Positions 35,938-45,185 of a stretch of 57,272 bases of DNA are shown piece after piece. The DNA is from Anoxybacillus sp. J5B_2022 (lineage in GTDB: Bacteria > Bacillota > Bacilli > Bacillales > Anoxybacillaceae): positions 1-57,272 of the forward strand of contig NZ_JAPSMC010000015.1 of NCBI RefSeq assembly GCF_026847645.1, written 5' to 3'. The notes beneath the pieces are model-generated. The model saw nothing but the letters and a program-made list of their open reading frames with translations, was not told where the DNA came from and did not search any database. A program made the position numbers and the translations under genes. Within the stretch, counting starts at the first letter, position 1. Every line of letters begins with the position of its first letter.

Positions 35938-36988
35938 GCCACGCGCGATACATGCGTCCATTCCAGTAAAAAAAGCGGGAAACGACACCGCCAGCGCGAA
36001 GCAAACGCTTCGCTAACCGACGAATGTTCGAATGGTTTCTTGCCTTTTCATCTGATAAATACAATCCTAATAATCCGCGATGAATGAGGCGATGGAACGT
36101 TCCGTGCGGCAATTGCCCTACATGGCGATCGGCTTCTTCGATAAAATGGCAAAGCCGCTCCAATAGCACTAAATCGTTCGGATAATAAAAACAAAAATTT
36201 AAATCCCCGCCAAGTCGGTCTTCTTCTTGGTCAATGAAATAATCAAGCAAAATATGTAAGCCTTGGATGTATGGGAAATAACCGTTACGCACTTTCAACG
36301 CCATTTCCTCATTAAATGATTCCGTAAACGCATAAGCAATCAAACAAAAAATGCCTAGCGTCGAACCGGAGCATGCCGAAAATTCATACCATTCCATTGG
36401 TGGAAGATGATCTTTATATTGCTTAAACCATTGCTCCAACCGCGGAACGCGTTCATCTACTCGCACATGCTTATGCACTTGCAAATCGCAATAATATCCC
36501 GCTAACTCTTGCAAAAACGGAGCAATGATTTCATAGTGCTTCACTTGCTTTAACACTTCTTGACATGTACGAACAAGCTCGTGAAGATAGCCGCCATCGT
36601 TTTGTTCTTCACGATGACGATAATAATTGGAAGGAGTTGCATCGATGCATAAAGCATCTGGCATTGAGTTATGTAATGTTCGAAAATCAAGAGGGTCAAG
36701 CGATGTGCTACGGTCACATAAATTATCAAGATAGTCGCTAATCGTTTGATAAGCGACAATAAAACGAATGCACAATTCCATATCCGCTTCCGCTAGCAGT
36801 GACAGAATGGCTCCACCCTCGCAATGAAACGTTTTTGACTGAATGCTAGCAAGCGCCTGTTTCCGCAATTCGTCATCCGGAATAGATTCGGCTTTTTGCT
36901 TCCAATAGGCCAATTCACGATGCACAATCGGAAGCACATTACGATATACATTTTTCATTAAACTAATAGGATGAGTAGGAATGTTCAA
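35930..36988 (-). CDS. ytpB: tetraprenyl-beta-curcumene synthase YtpB (DUF2600)
   Basis: 352 aa from a TTG at 36988 with GAGGTGA ahead; the longer frame has no ribosome site. DUF2600 terpene synthases lack the classical DDxxD; here DYLDNLCDRST and FIDQEEDRLGGDLNFCFYY look like the acidic motifs. The B. subtilis enzyme cyclises tetraprenyl diphosphate on the way to C35 sesquarterpenes, which are tied to spore resistance. Only four codons separate its open frame from ytpA, which lies upstream on the same strand. Confidence 0.88.
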   Translation of the reverse strand: MNIPTHPISLMKNVYRNVLPIVHRELAYWKQKAESIPDDELRKQALASIQSKTFHCEGGAILSLLAEADMELCIRFIVAYQTISDYLDNLCDRSTSLDPLDFRTLHNSMPDALCIDATPSNYYRHREEQNDGGYLHELVRTCQEVLKQVKHYEIIAPFLQELAGYYCDLQVHKHVRVDERVPRLEQWFKQYKDHLPPMEWYEFSACSGSTLGIFCLIAYAFTESFNEEMALKVRNGYFPYIQGLHILLDYFIDQEEDRLGGDLNFCFYYPNDLVLLERLCHFIEEADRHVGQLPHGTFHRLIHRGLLGLYLSDEKARNHSNIRRLAKRLLRAGGVVSRFFYWNGRMYRAWQK

Positions 36989-37057
36989 CAAGCTCACCTC
37001 AGCTACGTTTATTACAATGACTTCCGTTGTTGTTCTAAAGGCATTACGCCACACCTT

Positions 37058-37849
37058 TTATCGTTGTAATTGCAACTGTGTATCTAAAAATGTTTTCGCA
37101 TACAAAAACACATGATCTCGTTCCGGTTCATTAAAAATTTCATGGTACAACTTGTTCCACTCTTTATACACTTTTTCCGATATTGGTAACCGGTCAAACC
37201 ATTCTTTTACAACGACTTTATCAACAATTTTATCGTCTCCGCCTTGCATGAGCAACAACGGAATGTCGGGAAATTTGTTAATATTTCGATACGCCAACTG
37301 CATCGCTTTGACAAGTTCACGATACCATCGAACAGACACTTTTGTCACATACAGGGAATCATTTTTGTCCATTTCGCGAACTTCTTCATTTCTTGTCGCC
37401 ACTTCTACAGACAACCGTGAATCGAACAACATCGATGGTGCAACATAGTTTAATACTTTTGATAATAAATCTAACCCTTTCGACGGATATGTCACTAATC
37501 CTAAACACGGAGAAGAAAGAATCACTCCGTCTACCGGAAGGCGTTTTTCCTGCAACGTTCGAATCACGACAAGACCGCCCATGCTATGGCCAAGAAGAAA
37601 GATCGGCAGTTGAAATTCTTTCGCCGCTGCGACCCAATCCGCTACTTCATTGATATATTCATCAAACGACTGAATATGTCCTCTTTTTCTTCTTGTCGTC
37701 GTTCCTTGCCCCGGCAAATCCCCCATCACAACATGAAAGCCGCTTAAACGAAACATTTCCATGAGCCATCTGTAACGTCCATGATGTTCCGCCGCTCCAT
37801 GAACGATGACCACAACTCCTTTCGCACAGTCCGCTTCCCATTTCCACAT
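37058..37849 (-). CDS. ytpA: alpha/beta hydrolase YtpA (lysophospholipase type)
   Basis: 263 aa, GGGGGG ahead of the ATG. HGAAEHHGRY forms the oxyanion region, LLGHSMGG the nucleophile elbow, with a late Asp (MQGGDDKIVD) and His (ERDHVFLY). B. subtilis YtpA is linked to the phospholipid antibiotic bacilysocin. It probably shares a transcript with ytpB. It diverges from ytoA. Confidence 0.9.
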   Translation of the reverse strand: MWKWEADCAKGVVVIVHGAAEHHGRYRWLMEMFRLSGFHVVMGDLPGQGTTTRRKRGHIQSFDEYINEVADWVAAAKEFQLPIFLLGHSMGGLVVIRTLQEKRLPVDGVILSSPCLGLVTYPSKGLDLLSKVLNYVAPSMLFDSRLSVEVATRNEEVREMDKNDSLYVTKVSVRWYRELVKAMQLAYRNINKFPDIPLLLMQGGDDKIVDKVVVKEWFDRLPISEKVYKEWNKLYHEIFNEPERDHVFLYAKTFLDTQLQLQR

Positions 37850-37932
37850 TTAAAAATCCCCCCATCGCATTTACGAATATAAAAAAAGTTTGTACACTTA
37901 TAATACATACTTCAAAAGGAAGGAAGAAAGCA

Positions 37933-38451
37933 ATGATTTACCCTTATAAAGACAAATATCCAAAAATTGCTGAATCAGCATTTATTGCAGATTATGTCAC
38001 CATCACAGGCGATGTTATGATCGGGGAAGAAACGAGTATTTGGTTTAATACGGTCATTCGCGGTGATGTAGCGCCAACTATCATCGGCAACCGCGTCAAT
38101 ATTCAAGATAACTCGGTTTTGCACCAAAGCCCAAACAATCCGCTCATTATTGAAGACGATGTCACCGTCGGCCATCAGGTCATTTTGCATAGTGCCATTA
38201 TCCGAAAAAACGCCTTAATCGGCATGGGATCGATTGTGCTCGACGGAGCGGAAGTCGGCGAAGGAGCGTTTATCGGTGCAGGAAGCCTTGTTCCTCAAGG
38301 AAAAAAAATTCCGCCGCGCACCCTTGCCTTCGGACGTCCTGCCAAAATCGTACGGGAGCTAACGGAAGAAGATGAGCGTGAAATGGAGCGCATCCGCCGC
38401 GAATACGTCGAAAAAGGGCAATATTACAAATGGCTCCAAAAACATCAATAA
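37933..38451 (+). CDS. ytoA: gamma-carbonic-anhydrase-like hexapeptide protein YtoA
   Basis: 172 aa, AAGGAAG ahead of the ATG. Left-handed beta-helix made of hexapeptide repeats (VTITGDVMIGEETSIW, NTVIRGDVAP, NIQDNSVLH) with His ligands QDNSVLHQS and VTVGHQVILHS, as in the Cam/PaaY group. Carbonic anhydrase activity cannot be assumed from the fold; many members are inactive. Note the bicarbonate permease elsewhere in the window. Confidence 0.88.
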   Translation: MIYPYKDKYPKIAESAFIADYVTITGDVMIGEETSIWFNTVIRGDVAPTIIGNRVNIQDNSVLHQSPNNPLIIEDDVTVGHQVILHSAIIRKNALIGMGSIVLDGAEVGEGAFIGAGSLVPQGKKIPPRTLAFGRPAKIVRELTEEDEREMERIRREYVEKGQYYKWLQKHQ

Positions 38452-38535
38452 ACGCCCCTTTTCCGCTTGCAATATTTTTCACCGGCTATATGATTATGAT
38501 AGGATAGGGAATTTATAAAATAGGGAGTTCGCCGT

Positions 38536-39381
38536 ATGTCGATTCATATACTTTTCCTATTAATCGCCAGTCTCATGGGCGTTGGTATCGTTTATTGGCT
38601 TAAACCGATGTGGAAAGCTACTGTCGTTTCCTTTTGTTTAACGATTTTAGTCGTCCCGCTCTTATCGCATCAGCAAATGAAAAGCGCGATCGAGCAATGG
38701 GGAAAATTAGATTTCATAAAAAAAGAGGCGCAGCTACGTCAAGTCGTATCTTCCTTTGTAGACGGGAAGATTAAGCCATTTGTGCTGCTTGATGTTCCAC
38801 TCATTCAACAGCTACCGGAACTTCCGCGCGGCTGTGAAGTAACGAGTTTAGCGATGCTTCTTGAAGATGCAGGGGTGCAAGTGGATAAAGTGACACTCGC
38901 CAAACAAGTCAAAAAAGACCCGACGCCATTTCAGCGCCGCAACGGAAAAGTGTATTTCGGGAACCCTCATAACGGGTTCGTCGGCGATATGTATTCGTTG
39001 ACGACTCCAGGACTTGGGGTATACCATGAGCCCATTGAAGAACTGGCCGAACAATATTTGCCGAACCGAATCGTCAATTTAACAGGGAGCGACTTTAGCG
39101 CACTGCAAAAATATCTTTCCAACGGCTCGCCGATTTGGATTATCACCAACAGCACGTTTCAAAAGCTTCCCGAATCCGCGTTTCACGAGTGGGATACACC
39201 GAGCGGTCCGATTAAAATTACGTATTACGAACATTCTGTCGTCATTACCGGCTATGACCACGACTATATTTATTTTAATGACCCTCTTTCTGATCAGAAA
39301 AATAAAAAAGCACCCAAAGACGACTTTGTAGAAGCTTGGGTGCAAATGGGAAGACAGGCGATTACGTATCAATCGAATTAG
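38536..39381 (+). CDS. C39-like (papain-fold) membrane-anchored protein
   Basis: 281 aa; GGGAG precedes the ATG. Two hydrophobic N-terminal segments (residues 3-22 and 28-45) anchor a C39-like domain: LPRGCEVTSLAMLLEDAG holds the catalytic Cys, and YYEHSVVITGYD plus IYFNDPLS the His and Asp. Related to B. subtilis YvpB. Without an ABC exporter next to it, peptide processing or murein-related work are both possible. Its stop overlaps that of asnB. Confidence 0.82.
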   Translation: MSIHILFLLIASLMGVGIVYWLKPMWKATVVSFCLTILVVPLLSHQQMKSAIEQWGKLDFIKKEAQLRQVVSSFVDGKIKPFVLLDVPLIQQLPELPRGCEVTSLAMLLEDAGVQVDKVTLAKQVKKDPTPFQRRNGKVYFGNPHNGFVGDMYSLTTPGLGVYHEPIEELAEQYLPNRIVNLTGSDFSALQKYLSNGSPIWIITNSTFQKLPESAFHEWDTPSGPIKITYYEHSVVITGYDHDYIYFNDPLSDQKNKKAPKDDFVEAWVQMGRQAITYQSN

Positions 39382-41276
39382 AGCGATACGGGTTGCTTGT
39401 CTTTTTTATATAAATACGAGAAATCATATTTTTTTTCGATATACACTTGATGCCAGATCATGAAAGCGAGCACCGTCCAAATTTTTCGGCTATGATCGGC
39501 TTTGCCAGCGCAATGCTCGTCCAGCAGGCGATATAGTACGTCTTTCCGGAACAAATGATCTGTATCGCTTTCTTTGATGATCGTTTTCGCCCAGTCGTGC
39601 ATTTCATTTTTCAACCAATGGCGAATCGGAACCGGAAAGCCGAGTTTTTTCCGGTGCAGGACATGATCAGGAACAATGCCTTCTGCCGCTTTCCGCAAAA
39701 TATATTTTGTCGTATTGTGAGCCGTTTTCCACTCCGGCGCAATTTTAGCAGCTACCGCAAATACTTCTTTATCGAGGAATGGAACGCGCAATTCTAGTGA
39801 ATGCGCCATCGTCATTTTATCCGCCTTCAATAAAATATCGCCGCGTAGCCATGTATGGATATCGACATATTGCATCCGGTTAACCGGCGGGTAGTGGGTC
39901 GTGTCTTCATAAAGAGGGCGCGTAATGTCAGTATAGTACAACCCATCGCGATAGCTTTTCAGCAACTTCCTTTTTTCCGCTTCGCTGAACATTTTCGCAT
40001 TGCCGATATACCGCTCTTCTATTGGCGTTAAACCGCGCTCAATAAAGCTTTTTCCTTTCACACCTTCTGGAAGCATACGAGCGATCACGCGCAATGCCGA
40101 TTTGGCCGCATTCGGCATCCGCTCAAACACCTCAAGCGACTGCGGTTCGCGATAAATGTTATAGCCTCCAAACAGCTCGTCCGCCCCTTCCCCTGAAAGA
40201 ACGACCGTGACATGCTTTCTCGCTTCGCGGGCTACGAAATAAAGCGGCACAGCTGCTGGATCGGCAAGTGGATCGTCCATATGCCACATAATTTTCGGCA
40301 ATTCATCCATATATTCTTGCGGAGAAATGACGTAACTAATATTTTCGACGCCAAGTTTTGCGGCCGTTTCTTTTGCTACATCAATTTCACTAAACCCTTC
40401 CCGTTCAAAACCGACCGAGAACGTTTTAATATTCGGGTGAAACTGCTTCGCAATCGAGGCGATCAGCGATGAGTCGATTCCTCCTGATAAAAACGACCCA
40501 ACCGGTACGTCGCTGCGCATATGCACTTTCACGGAATCAAACAAGACGTCGCGAATTTCTTTCACCAGTTCGTCTTCTGATTGAACGATCGGGTGAAACG
40601 TTGCTTTCCAGTATTGCTGAATCGTTAACGGTTCACCGACTTTCTTTTTAATATAATGGCCTGGCTCTAATTTTTGAATGTCAGCCGACATTGTTAACGG
40701 TTCAGGAACATACTGAAACGTTAAATAGTGCTGCAATGCATCATAGTGAAGGGAATCATGCCCGAGCGCATGCAAGATGCTCTTTTTCTCCGATGCAAAA
40801 AACGTACGACCATCTTGTTGGAAATAGAAAAACGGTTTAATGCCAAACGGGTCACGCGCCGCAAAAACAGTTTTTTCTTCTTTATCCCAAATGACAAAGG
40901 AGAACATGCCGCGCAGCTTTTCAACCGCTTTTTCTTTTTCATGGCTGTAAAGGGCAATGATGACTTCTGTATCCGAATGGGTCGCAAATTCATAGCCTTG
41001 CTGCAATAGTTCCTCGCGCAATTCAACGTAGTTGTAAATTTCCCCATTAAAAATAATCCAATATCGCTCGTTTTCATAAGAAAGCGGCTGATGGCCGGCC
41101 TCTAAATCAATAATGCTGAGCCGTCGGAAGCCGAAATGGACGTAATCATCAAAAAAATACCCGTCATCATCCGGTCCGCGATGTGTAATCATATTGTTCA
41201 TTTCTTCAAATGTTTGTTTCCATTGTTCGTCAATCACTTTCGGTTGGTCATGAACACATCCAATAAAACCGCACAT
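39378..41276 (-). CDS. asnB: glutamine-hydrolysing asparagine synthetase
   Basis: 632 aa. The start is fixed at the ATG at 41276 because the next codon is Cys, the class II glutaminase nucleophile (MCGFIGC); AGTAGGTG lies ahead. The synthetase half has SGGIDSSLIAS (pyrophosphatase loop) and VVLSGEGADELFGGY. Matches B. subtilis AsnB, which is involved in cell-wall amidation in some bacilli. Located beside metK as in B. subtilis. Confidence 0.96.
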   Translation of the reverse strand: MCGFIGCVHDQPKVIDEQWKQTFEEMNNMITHRGPDDDGYFFDDYVHFGFRRLSIIDLEAGHQPLSYENERYWIIFNGEIYNYVELREELLQQGYEFATHSDTEVIIALYSHEKEKAVEKLRGMFSFVIWDKEEKTVFAARDPFGIKPFFYFQQDGRTFFASEKKSILHALGHDSLHYDALQHYLTFQYVPEPLTMSADIQKLEPGHYIKKKVGEPLTIQQYWKATFHPIVQSEDELVKEIRDVLFDSVKVHMRSDVPVGSFLSGGIDSSLIASIAKQFHPNIKTFSVGFEREGFSEIDVAKETAAKLGVENISYVISPQEYMDELPKIMWHMDDPLADPAAVPLYFVAREARKHVTVVLSGEGADELFGGYNIYREPQSLEVFERMPNAAKSALRVIARMLPEGVKGKSFIERGLTPIEERYIGNAKMFSEAEKRKLLKSYRDGLYYTDITRPLYEDTTHYPPVNRMQYVDIHTWLRGDILLKADKMTMAHSLELRVPFLDKEVFAVAAKIAPEWKTAHNTTKYILRKAAEGIVPDHVLHRKKLGFPVPIRHWLKNEMHDWAKTIIKESDTDHLFRKDVLYRLLDEHCAGKADHSRKIWTVLAFMIWHQVYIEKKYDFSYLYKKDKQPVSL

Positions 41277-41403
41277 GCCGTTCACCTACTTCTCTTTGTA
41301 TTCAACTTGAAAATTATATCATATATTTGGACATTGAAACATTACATTTATTTTAGCCATTGATTCGTCGAAAATTTCTCTCATTCGTTTCACCTTTCCC
41401 GTG

Positions 41404-41440
41404 AAAAAAGAAAGAGAGCTACGACATGTAACTCTCTTTT
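41404..41440 (-). terminator. terminator of metK
   Basis: AAAGAGAGTTAC and GTAGCTCTCTTT pair with one mismatch around a short loop, then CTTTTTTC on the minus strand. Confidence 0.87.
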
Positions 41441-41448
41441 GATCCCCA

Positions 41449-42657
41449 TTACTTCGCCAACGCAAGCGCTTGTTCTTTTAACGCTTCCGCTTTGTCCGTG
41501 CGTTCCCATGGAAGGTCGATATCCGTACGGCCAAAATGACCATAAGCTGCTGTTTGTTTGTAGATCGGACGGCGTAAATCTAACATTTTAATAATTCCCG
41601 CTGGACGAAGGTCAAAGTTGTTGCGTACTACTTCAATTAAAATGTCTTCTGACACTTTGCCTGTTCCGAACGTGTCGATCGAAATGGATACTGGTTTCGC
41701 CACACCGATCGCATACGCTAATTGCACTTCGCATTTATCGGCAAGGCCAGCCGCGACAATGTTTTTCGCTACATAACGAGCAGCATATGCGGCAGAACGG
41801 TCCACTTTTGTCGGGTCTTTTCCAGAGAAGGCGCCACCGCCGTGACGAGCATAGCCACCGTACGTATCGACGATAATTTTGCGGCCAGTTAAGCCTGCAT
41901 CCCCTTGCGGACCGCCGATGACGAAGCGGCCTGTCGGGTTGATAAAGTATTTCGTATTTTCGTCGATCAATTCCGCTGGAACGACAGGTTTAATGACATG
42001 TTCTTTAATGTTGCGCACAATTTGGTCTTGCGTAATTTCCGGATGGTGTTGTGTTGATACAACGATCGTATCGATGCGGACTGGTTTGCCGTTTTCATCG
42101 TACTCAACCGTCACTTGTGTTTTTCCGTCTGGACGCAAGTAAGGTAAAATGTCTTCCTTGCGAACTTCTGCCAATCGGCGTGCTAATTTATGTGCCAATG
42201 AAATTGGCAGCGGCATTAGCTCTTTCGTTTCATTGCAAGCAAACCCGAACATTAACCCTTGGTCACCGGCACCGATCGCTTCGATTTCTTCGTCGGTCAT
42301 CTGACCTTCGCGCGCTTCTAGCGCTTTATCTACACCCATCGCAATGTCCGGGGACTGTTCGTCAATCGAGGTTAAAACCGCGCATGTATCGGCGTCAAAC
42401 CCGAATTTCGCACGCGTATAGCCGATTTCACGAATCGTATCACGAACGATTTTCGGGATATCGACATACGTCGATGTTGTAATTTCTCCGCTCACTAGCA
42501 CTAGACCAGTTGTCACGCTCGTTTCGCATGCGACGCGCGCATTCGGGTCTTTTGCTAAAATGGCATCTAAAATCGCGTCGGAAATTTGGTCACAAATTTT
42601 GTCCGGATGGCCTTCTGTTACAGATTCCGAAGTAAATAAACGGCGTTTTGCTGACAT
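41449..42657 (-). CDS. metK: S-adenosylmethionine synthetase
   Basis: 402 aa, GAGGAGG before the ATG. Signature motifs [10 protein letters not shown] and [19 protein letters not shown], with catalytic [10 protein letters not shown] at the N-terminus. It makes SAM from methionine and ATP. Expression is controlled by the S-box at 42759-42934. Confidence 0.98.
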   Translation of the reverse strand: MSAKRRLFTSESVTEGHPDKICDQISDAILDAILAKDPNARVACETSVTTGLVLVSGEITTSTYVDIPKIVRDTIREIGYTRAKFGFDADTCAVLTSIDEQSPDIAMGVDKALEAREGQMTDEEIEAIGAGDQGLMFGFACNETKELMPLPISLAHKLARRLAEVRKEDILPYLRPDGKTQVTVEYDENGKPVRIDTIVVSTQHHPEITQDQIVRNIKEHVIKPVVPAELIDENTKYFINPTGRFVIGGPQGDAGLTGRKIIVDTYGGYARHGGGAFSGKDPTKVDRSAAYAARYVAKNIVAAGLADKCEVQLAYAIGVAKPVSISIDTFGTGKVSEDILIEVVRNNFDLRPAGIIKMLDLRRPIYKQTAAYGHFGRTDIDLPWERTDKAEALKEQALALAK

Positions 42658-42758
42658 TCGTCGATTTCCTCCTCTTTATTCTGTTCATCATCGAGAGGCT
42701 TGACTTGTGCCCCTTGTAAAAAAGTTGATACGGCACTCATTTTCCCACTTCTATCAAC

Positions 42759-42934
42759 GAAAAAACCTTTCCTTCAACTCCGAGGAAAGGTGATTGCATT
42801 CATATCGAGCCTTTCACTCTTATCGTTCAAGGGCATTGCCTTGCCACAGGTTAGCACCATTTCACATGTACAATTGTTGTGACGGTTGCTGGGTTTCATT
42901 GGGCCTGTCCCTCCACCAACTCGGGATAAGAGTA
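42759..42934 (-). promoter_or_regulatory. SAM-I riboswitch (S-box) of metK
   Basis: Consensus elements in order on the minus strand: CTCTTATCCCGAG, GGTGGAGGGA, CAGGCCC.ATGAAACCC, AGCAACCG, and GATAAGAG closing P1. The aptamer occupies 42817-42934. The terminator stem (ACCTTTCCTCGGAG / CTTCAAGGAAAGGT with TTTTTTCG) follows at 42759-42795. SAM binding ends transcription before metK. Confidence 0.96.
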
Positions 42935-42949
42935 ACCGTTCAATATGTT

Positions 42950-42979
42950 ATCATAGCTTAAATCATAAAAAAAAGTCAA
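42950..42979 (-). promoter_or_regulatory. promoter of the metK S-box transcript
   Basis: TTGACT and TATGAT with an 18-base spacer, about 15 bases before the aptamer. Confidence 0.7.
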
Positions 42980-43081
42980 CAACGTTTCGCAAATTTTTCG
43001 CGGATCCAATTAGAAAAAAACTCCTCTATGTTTGTGAAACAAAATAGACAAAAATAAAAACAAAAATTACATCAAATAGTA

Positions 43082-43109
43082 TGGACTAATTATTTAAATG
43101 TGTTATACT
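43082..43109 (+). promoter_or_regulatory. promoter of pckA
   Basis: TGGACT and TATACT with a 16-base A/T-rich spacer, 45 bases ahead of the pckA ATG. A catabolite (CcpN-type) operator may be expected here but I cannot recognise one. Confidence 0.5.
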
Positions 43110-43154
43110 TTTTTTCAAGGGTATAAATTAACAAAAAAAAGGTAGGTTTTGTAT

Positions 43155-44741
43155 ATGAGCATTGTTGACGTCACAAATAAATTGGCTGTATTGCTTCATC
43201 ATTCAAACGTACGGGAAAATTTATCTGTTCCTCAATTAGTGGAAAAAGTTCTTGCCCGCAAGGAAGGGATGTTGACGCTGACAGGTGCCGTCGCAACAAC
43301 AACAGGAAAATATACCGGGCGTTCGCCAAAAGATAAGTATATTGTCGAAGAAGCTTCCACAAAAGAAAAAATCGATTGGGGCTCCGTTAACCAGCCGATT
43401 GCTGAAGAGGTGTTTGAAAAATTATATAATAAAGTTCTCGACTATTTAATGGCGAAAGACGAAATTTTCGTCTTTAAAGGGTTTGCTGGCGCTGACCCAA
43501 AATATCGTCTGCCAATTCAAGTGATCAATGAATTTGCATGGCATAATTTGTTCGCCCATCAGTTATTTATTCGTCCAACAGAAGAAGAATTGGCGGAACA
43601 TCAGGCGGAATTTACCGTTATTTCCGCACCAACCTTTAAAGCAGACCCTGCCTTAGACGGAACGAAGTCAGAAACGTTTATCATTATTTCCTTTGAGCGT
43701 CGCGTCGTCTTAATCGGCGGAACAGAATATGCCGGCGAAATTAAAAAATCGATTTTCTCGGTCATGAACTATCTTCTTCCAGAACAAAATATTTTATCAA
43801 TGCATTGCTCGGCTAACGTTGGCCAAGAAGGCGATGTTGCATTATTCTTCGGGCTTTCTGGGACAGGAAAAACGACGCTTTCCGCTGATCCGAAACGCCG
43901 GTTAATTGGCGATGACGAGCACGGCTGGTCGAACAGTGGCGTGTTTAATATCGAAGGGGGTTGCTATGCGAAATGCATTAACTTGTCGCGGGAAAAAGAG
44001 CCACAAATTTTTGACGCCATTCGTTTCGGTGCCGTGTTAGAAAACGTCGTTATTGACGAGCATACGCGCATTCCGAACTATGATGATGGTACGCTCACAG
44101 AAAATACACGGGCGGCTTATCCAATTCAGGCAATCGACAACATCGTCGATCCAAGCGTCGCCGGCCATCCGACGACGATCATTTTCTTAACAGCCGACGC
44201 ATTCGGAGTGTTGCCGCCAATCAGCAAATTAACGAGAGAGCAAGCGATGTACCATTTCTTAAGCGGCTATACGAGCAAATTGGCCGGCACAGAACGCGGC
44301 ATCACTTCGCCGCAAGCGACGTTCTCGACGTGCTTTGGCGCACCATTCTTGCCGCTTCCAGCAACGCGCTACGCGGAAATGCTCGGCAAAAAAATCGACG
44401 AGCACAATGTGCAAGTATTTTTAGTGAACACCGGCTGGACGGGCGGCGAATACGGCGTCGGCAGCCGCATGAAGCTACAATATACGCGCGCGATGGTGCA
44501 AGCGGCGCTTGAAGGCGAGCTCAACAATGTGGAAACGGTAAAAGATCCGATTTTCGGCTTAGAAATTCCGGCGCACGTTCCAGGCGTACCAGACGAAGTG
44601 TTGCAGCCGAAAAACACATGGGCCGATCAAGAAGCGTATGAACGGAAAGCAAAGGAGCTTGCCGAAAAGTTCCGCGAAAACTTCAAAAAGTTTGCGAACA
44701 TCGATCCGAACATTGAGAAACTAGGCGGGCCGATCGTTTAA
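43155..44741 (+). CDS. pckA: phosphoenolpyruvate carboxykinase (ATP)
   Basis: 528 aa from the ATG at 43155 (AAAGGTAGG ahead). P-loop [11 protein letters not shown] near residue 235, substrate-binding TGRSPKDKY near 55, and DDEHGW for metal. It converts oxaloacetate and ATP to PEP and CO2 at the gluconeogenic entry. Adjacent and divergent to metK, as in B. subtilis. Confidence 0.97.
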   Translation: MSIVDVTNKLAVLLHHSNVRENLSVPQLVEKVLARKEGMLTLTGAVATTTGKYTGRSPKDKYIVEEASTKEKIDWGSVNQPIAEEVFEKLYNKVLDYLMAKDEIFVFKGFAGADPKYRLPIQVINEFAWHNLFAHQLFIRPTEEELAEHQAEFTVISAPTFKADPALDGTKSETFIIISFERRVVLIGGTEYAGEIKKSIFSVMNYLLPEQNILSMHCSANVGQEGDVALFFGLSGTGKTTLSADPKRRLIGDDEHGWSNSGVFNIEGGCYAKCINLSREKEPQIFDAIRFGAVLENVVIDEHTRIPNYDDGTLTENTRAAYPIQAIDNIVDPSVAGHPTTIIFLTADAFGVLPPISKLTREQAMYHFLSGYTSKLAGTERGITSPQATFSTCFGAPFLPLPATRYAEMLGKKIDEHNVQVFLVNTGWTGGEYGVGSRMKLQYTRAMVQAALEGELNNVETVKDPIFGLEIPAHVPGVPDEVLQPKNTWADQEAYERKAKELAEKFRENFKKFANIDPNIEKLGGPIV

Positions 44742-44748
44742 ATGTCAA

Positions 44749-44783
44749 GGGATATCTTTCCGCTAGGAAGATATCCCTTTTAT
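44749..44783 (+). terminator. terminator of pckA
   Basis: GGGATATCTTTCC and GGAAGATATCCC pair with one bulge around GCTA, then TTTTATT. Confidence 0.9.
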
Positions 44784-45025
44784 TAGTTAATCGAATGAAG
44801 TGAAACAAGTTCATATGTCACAATCGTGCGGTTGTTTGCCAGCTCAATTTTTTTCACAATCGCCTGCCCGCTCGTTTCGCTTTGCAGCGTCCGCTTCACT
44901 TCAAGCGGGATATCGATCGGATAAATGCGGTACCCTTCTTTTTCAAGCAGAAACAAATTATCTTTCACGCGCTGCTCTTTTCCTTTTGTCACAATCATCG
45001 TTTGAAACTCTAACGGCATGCCCAT
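44783..45025 (-). CDS. ytmB: YtmB, DUF2584 family protein
   Basis: 80 aa; GAGGTGAAG precedes two ATGs, of which the second (45025) has better spacing. The sequence GMPLEFQTMIVTKGKEQRV with KEGYRIYPIDIPLEVKRT is typical of DUF2584. Soluble beta-rich small protein; function unknown. Convergent with pckA and placed as B. subtilis ytmB. Confidence 0.85.
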   Translation of the reverse strand: MGMPLEFQTMIVTKGKEQRVKDNLFLLEKEGYRIYPIDIPLEVKRTLQSETSGQAIVKKIELANNRTIVTYELVSLHSIN

Positions 45026-45185
45026 CATCTTCACCTCTTTCATAAAACCATTACTATTTTCATTGAACCATATTTGGCGCGATTTCTCAAATCACCCCCA
45101 AAAACCCTATATTCTCTCCTGCCCATCTTTTTGCTATAATAGAGTATATGTTTTATAGAAAAACAGCTAGAATAGGAGGACAACG

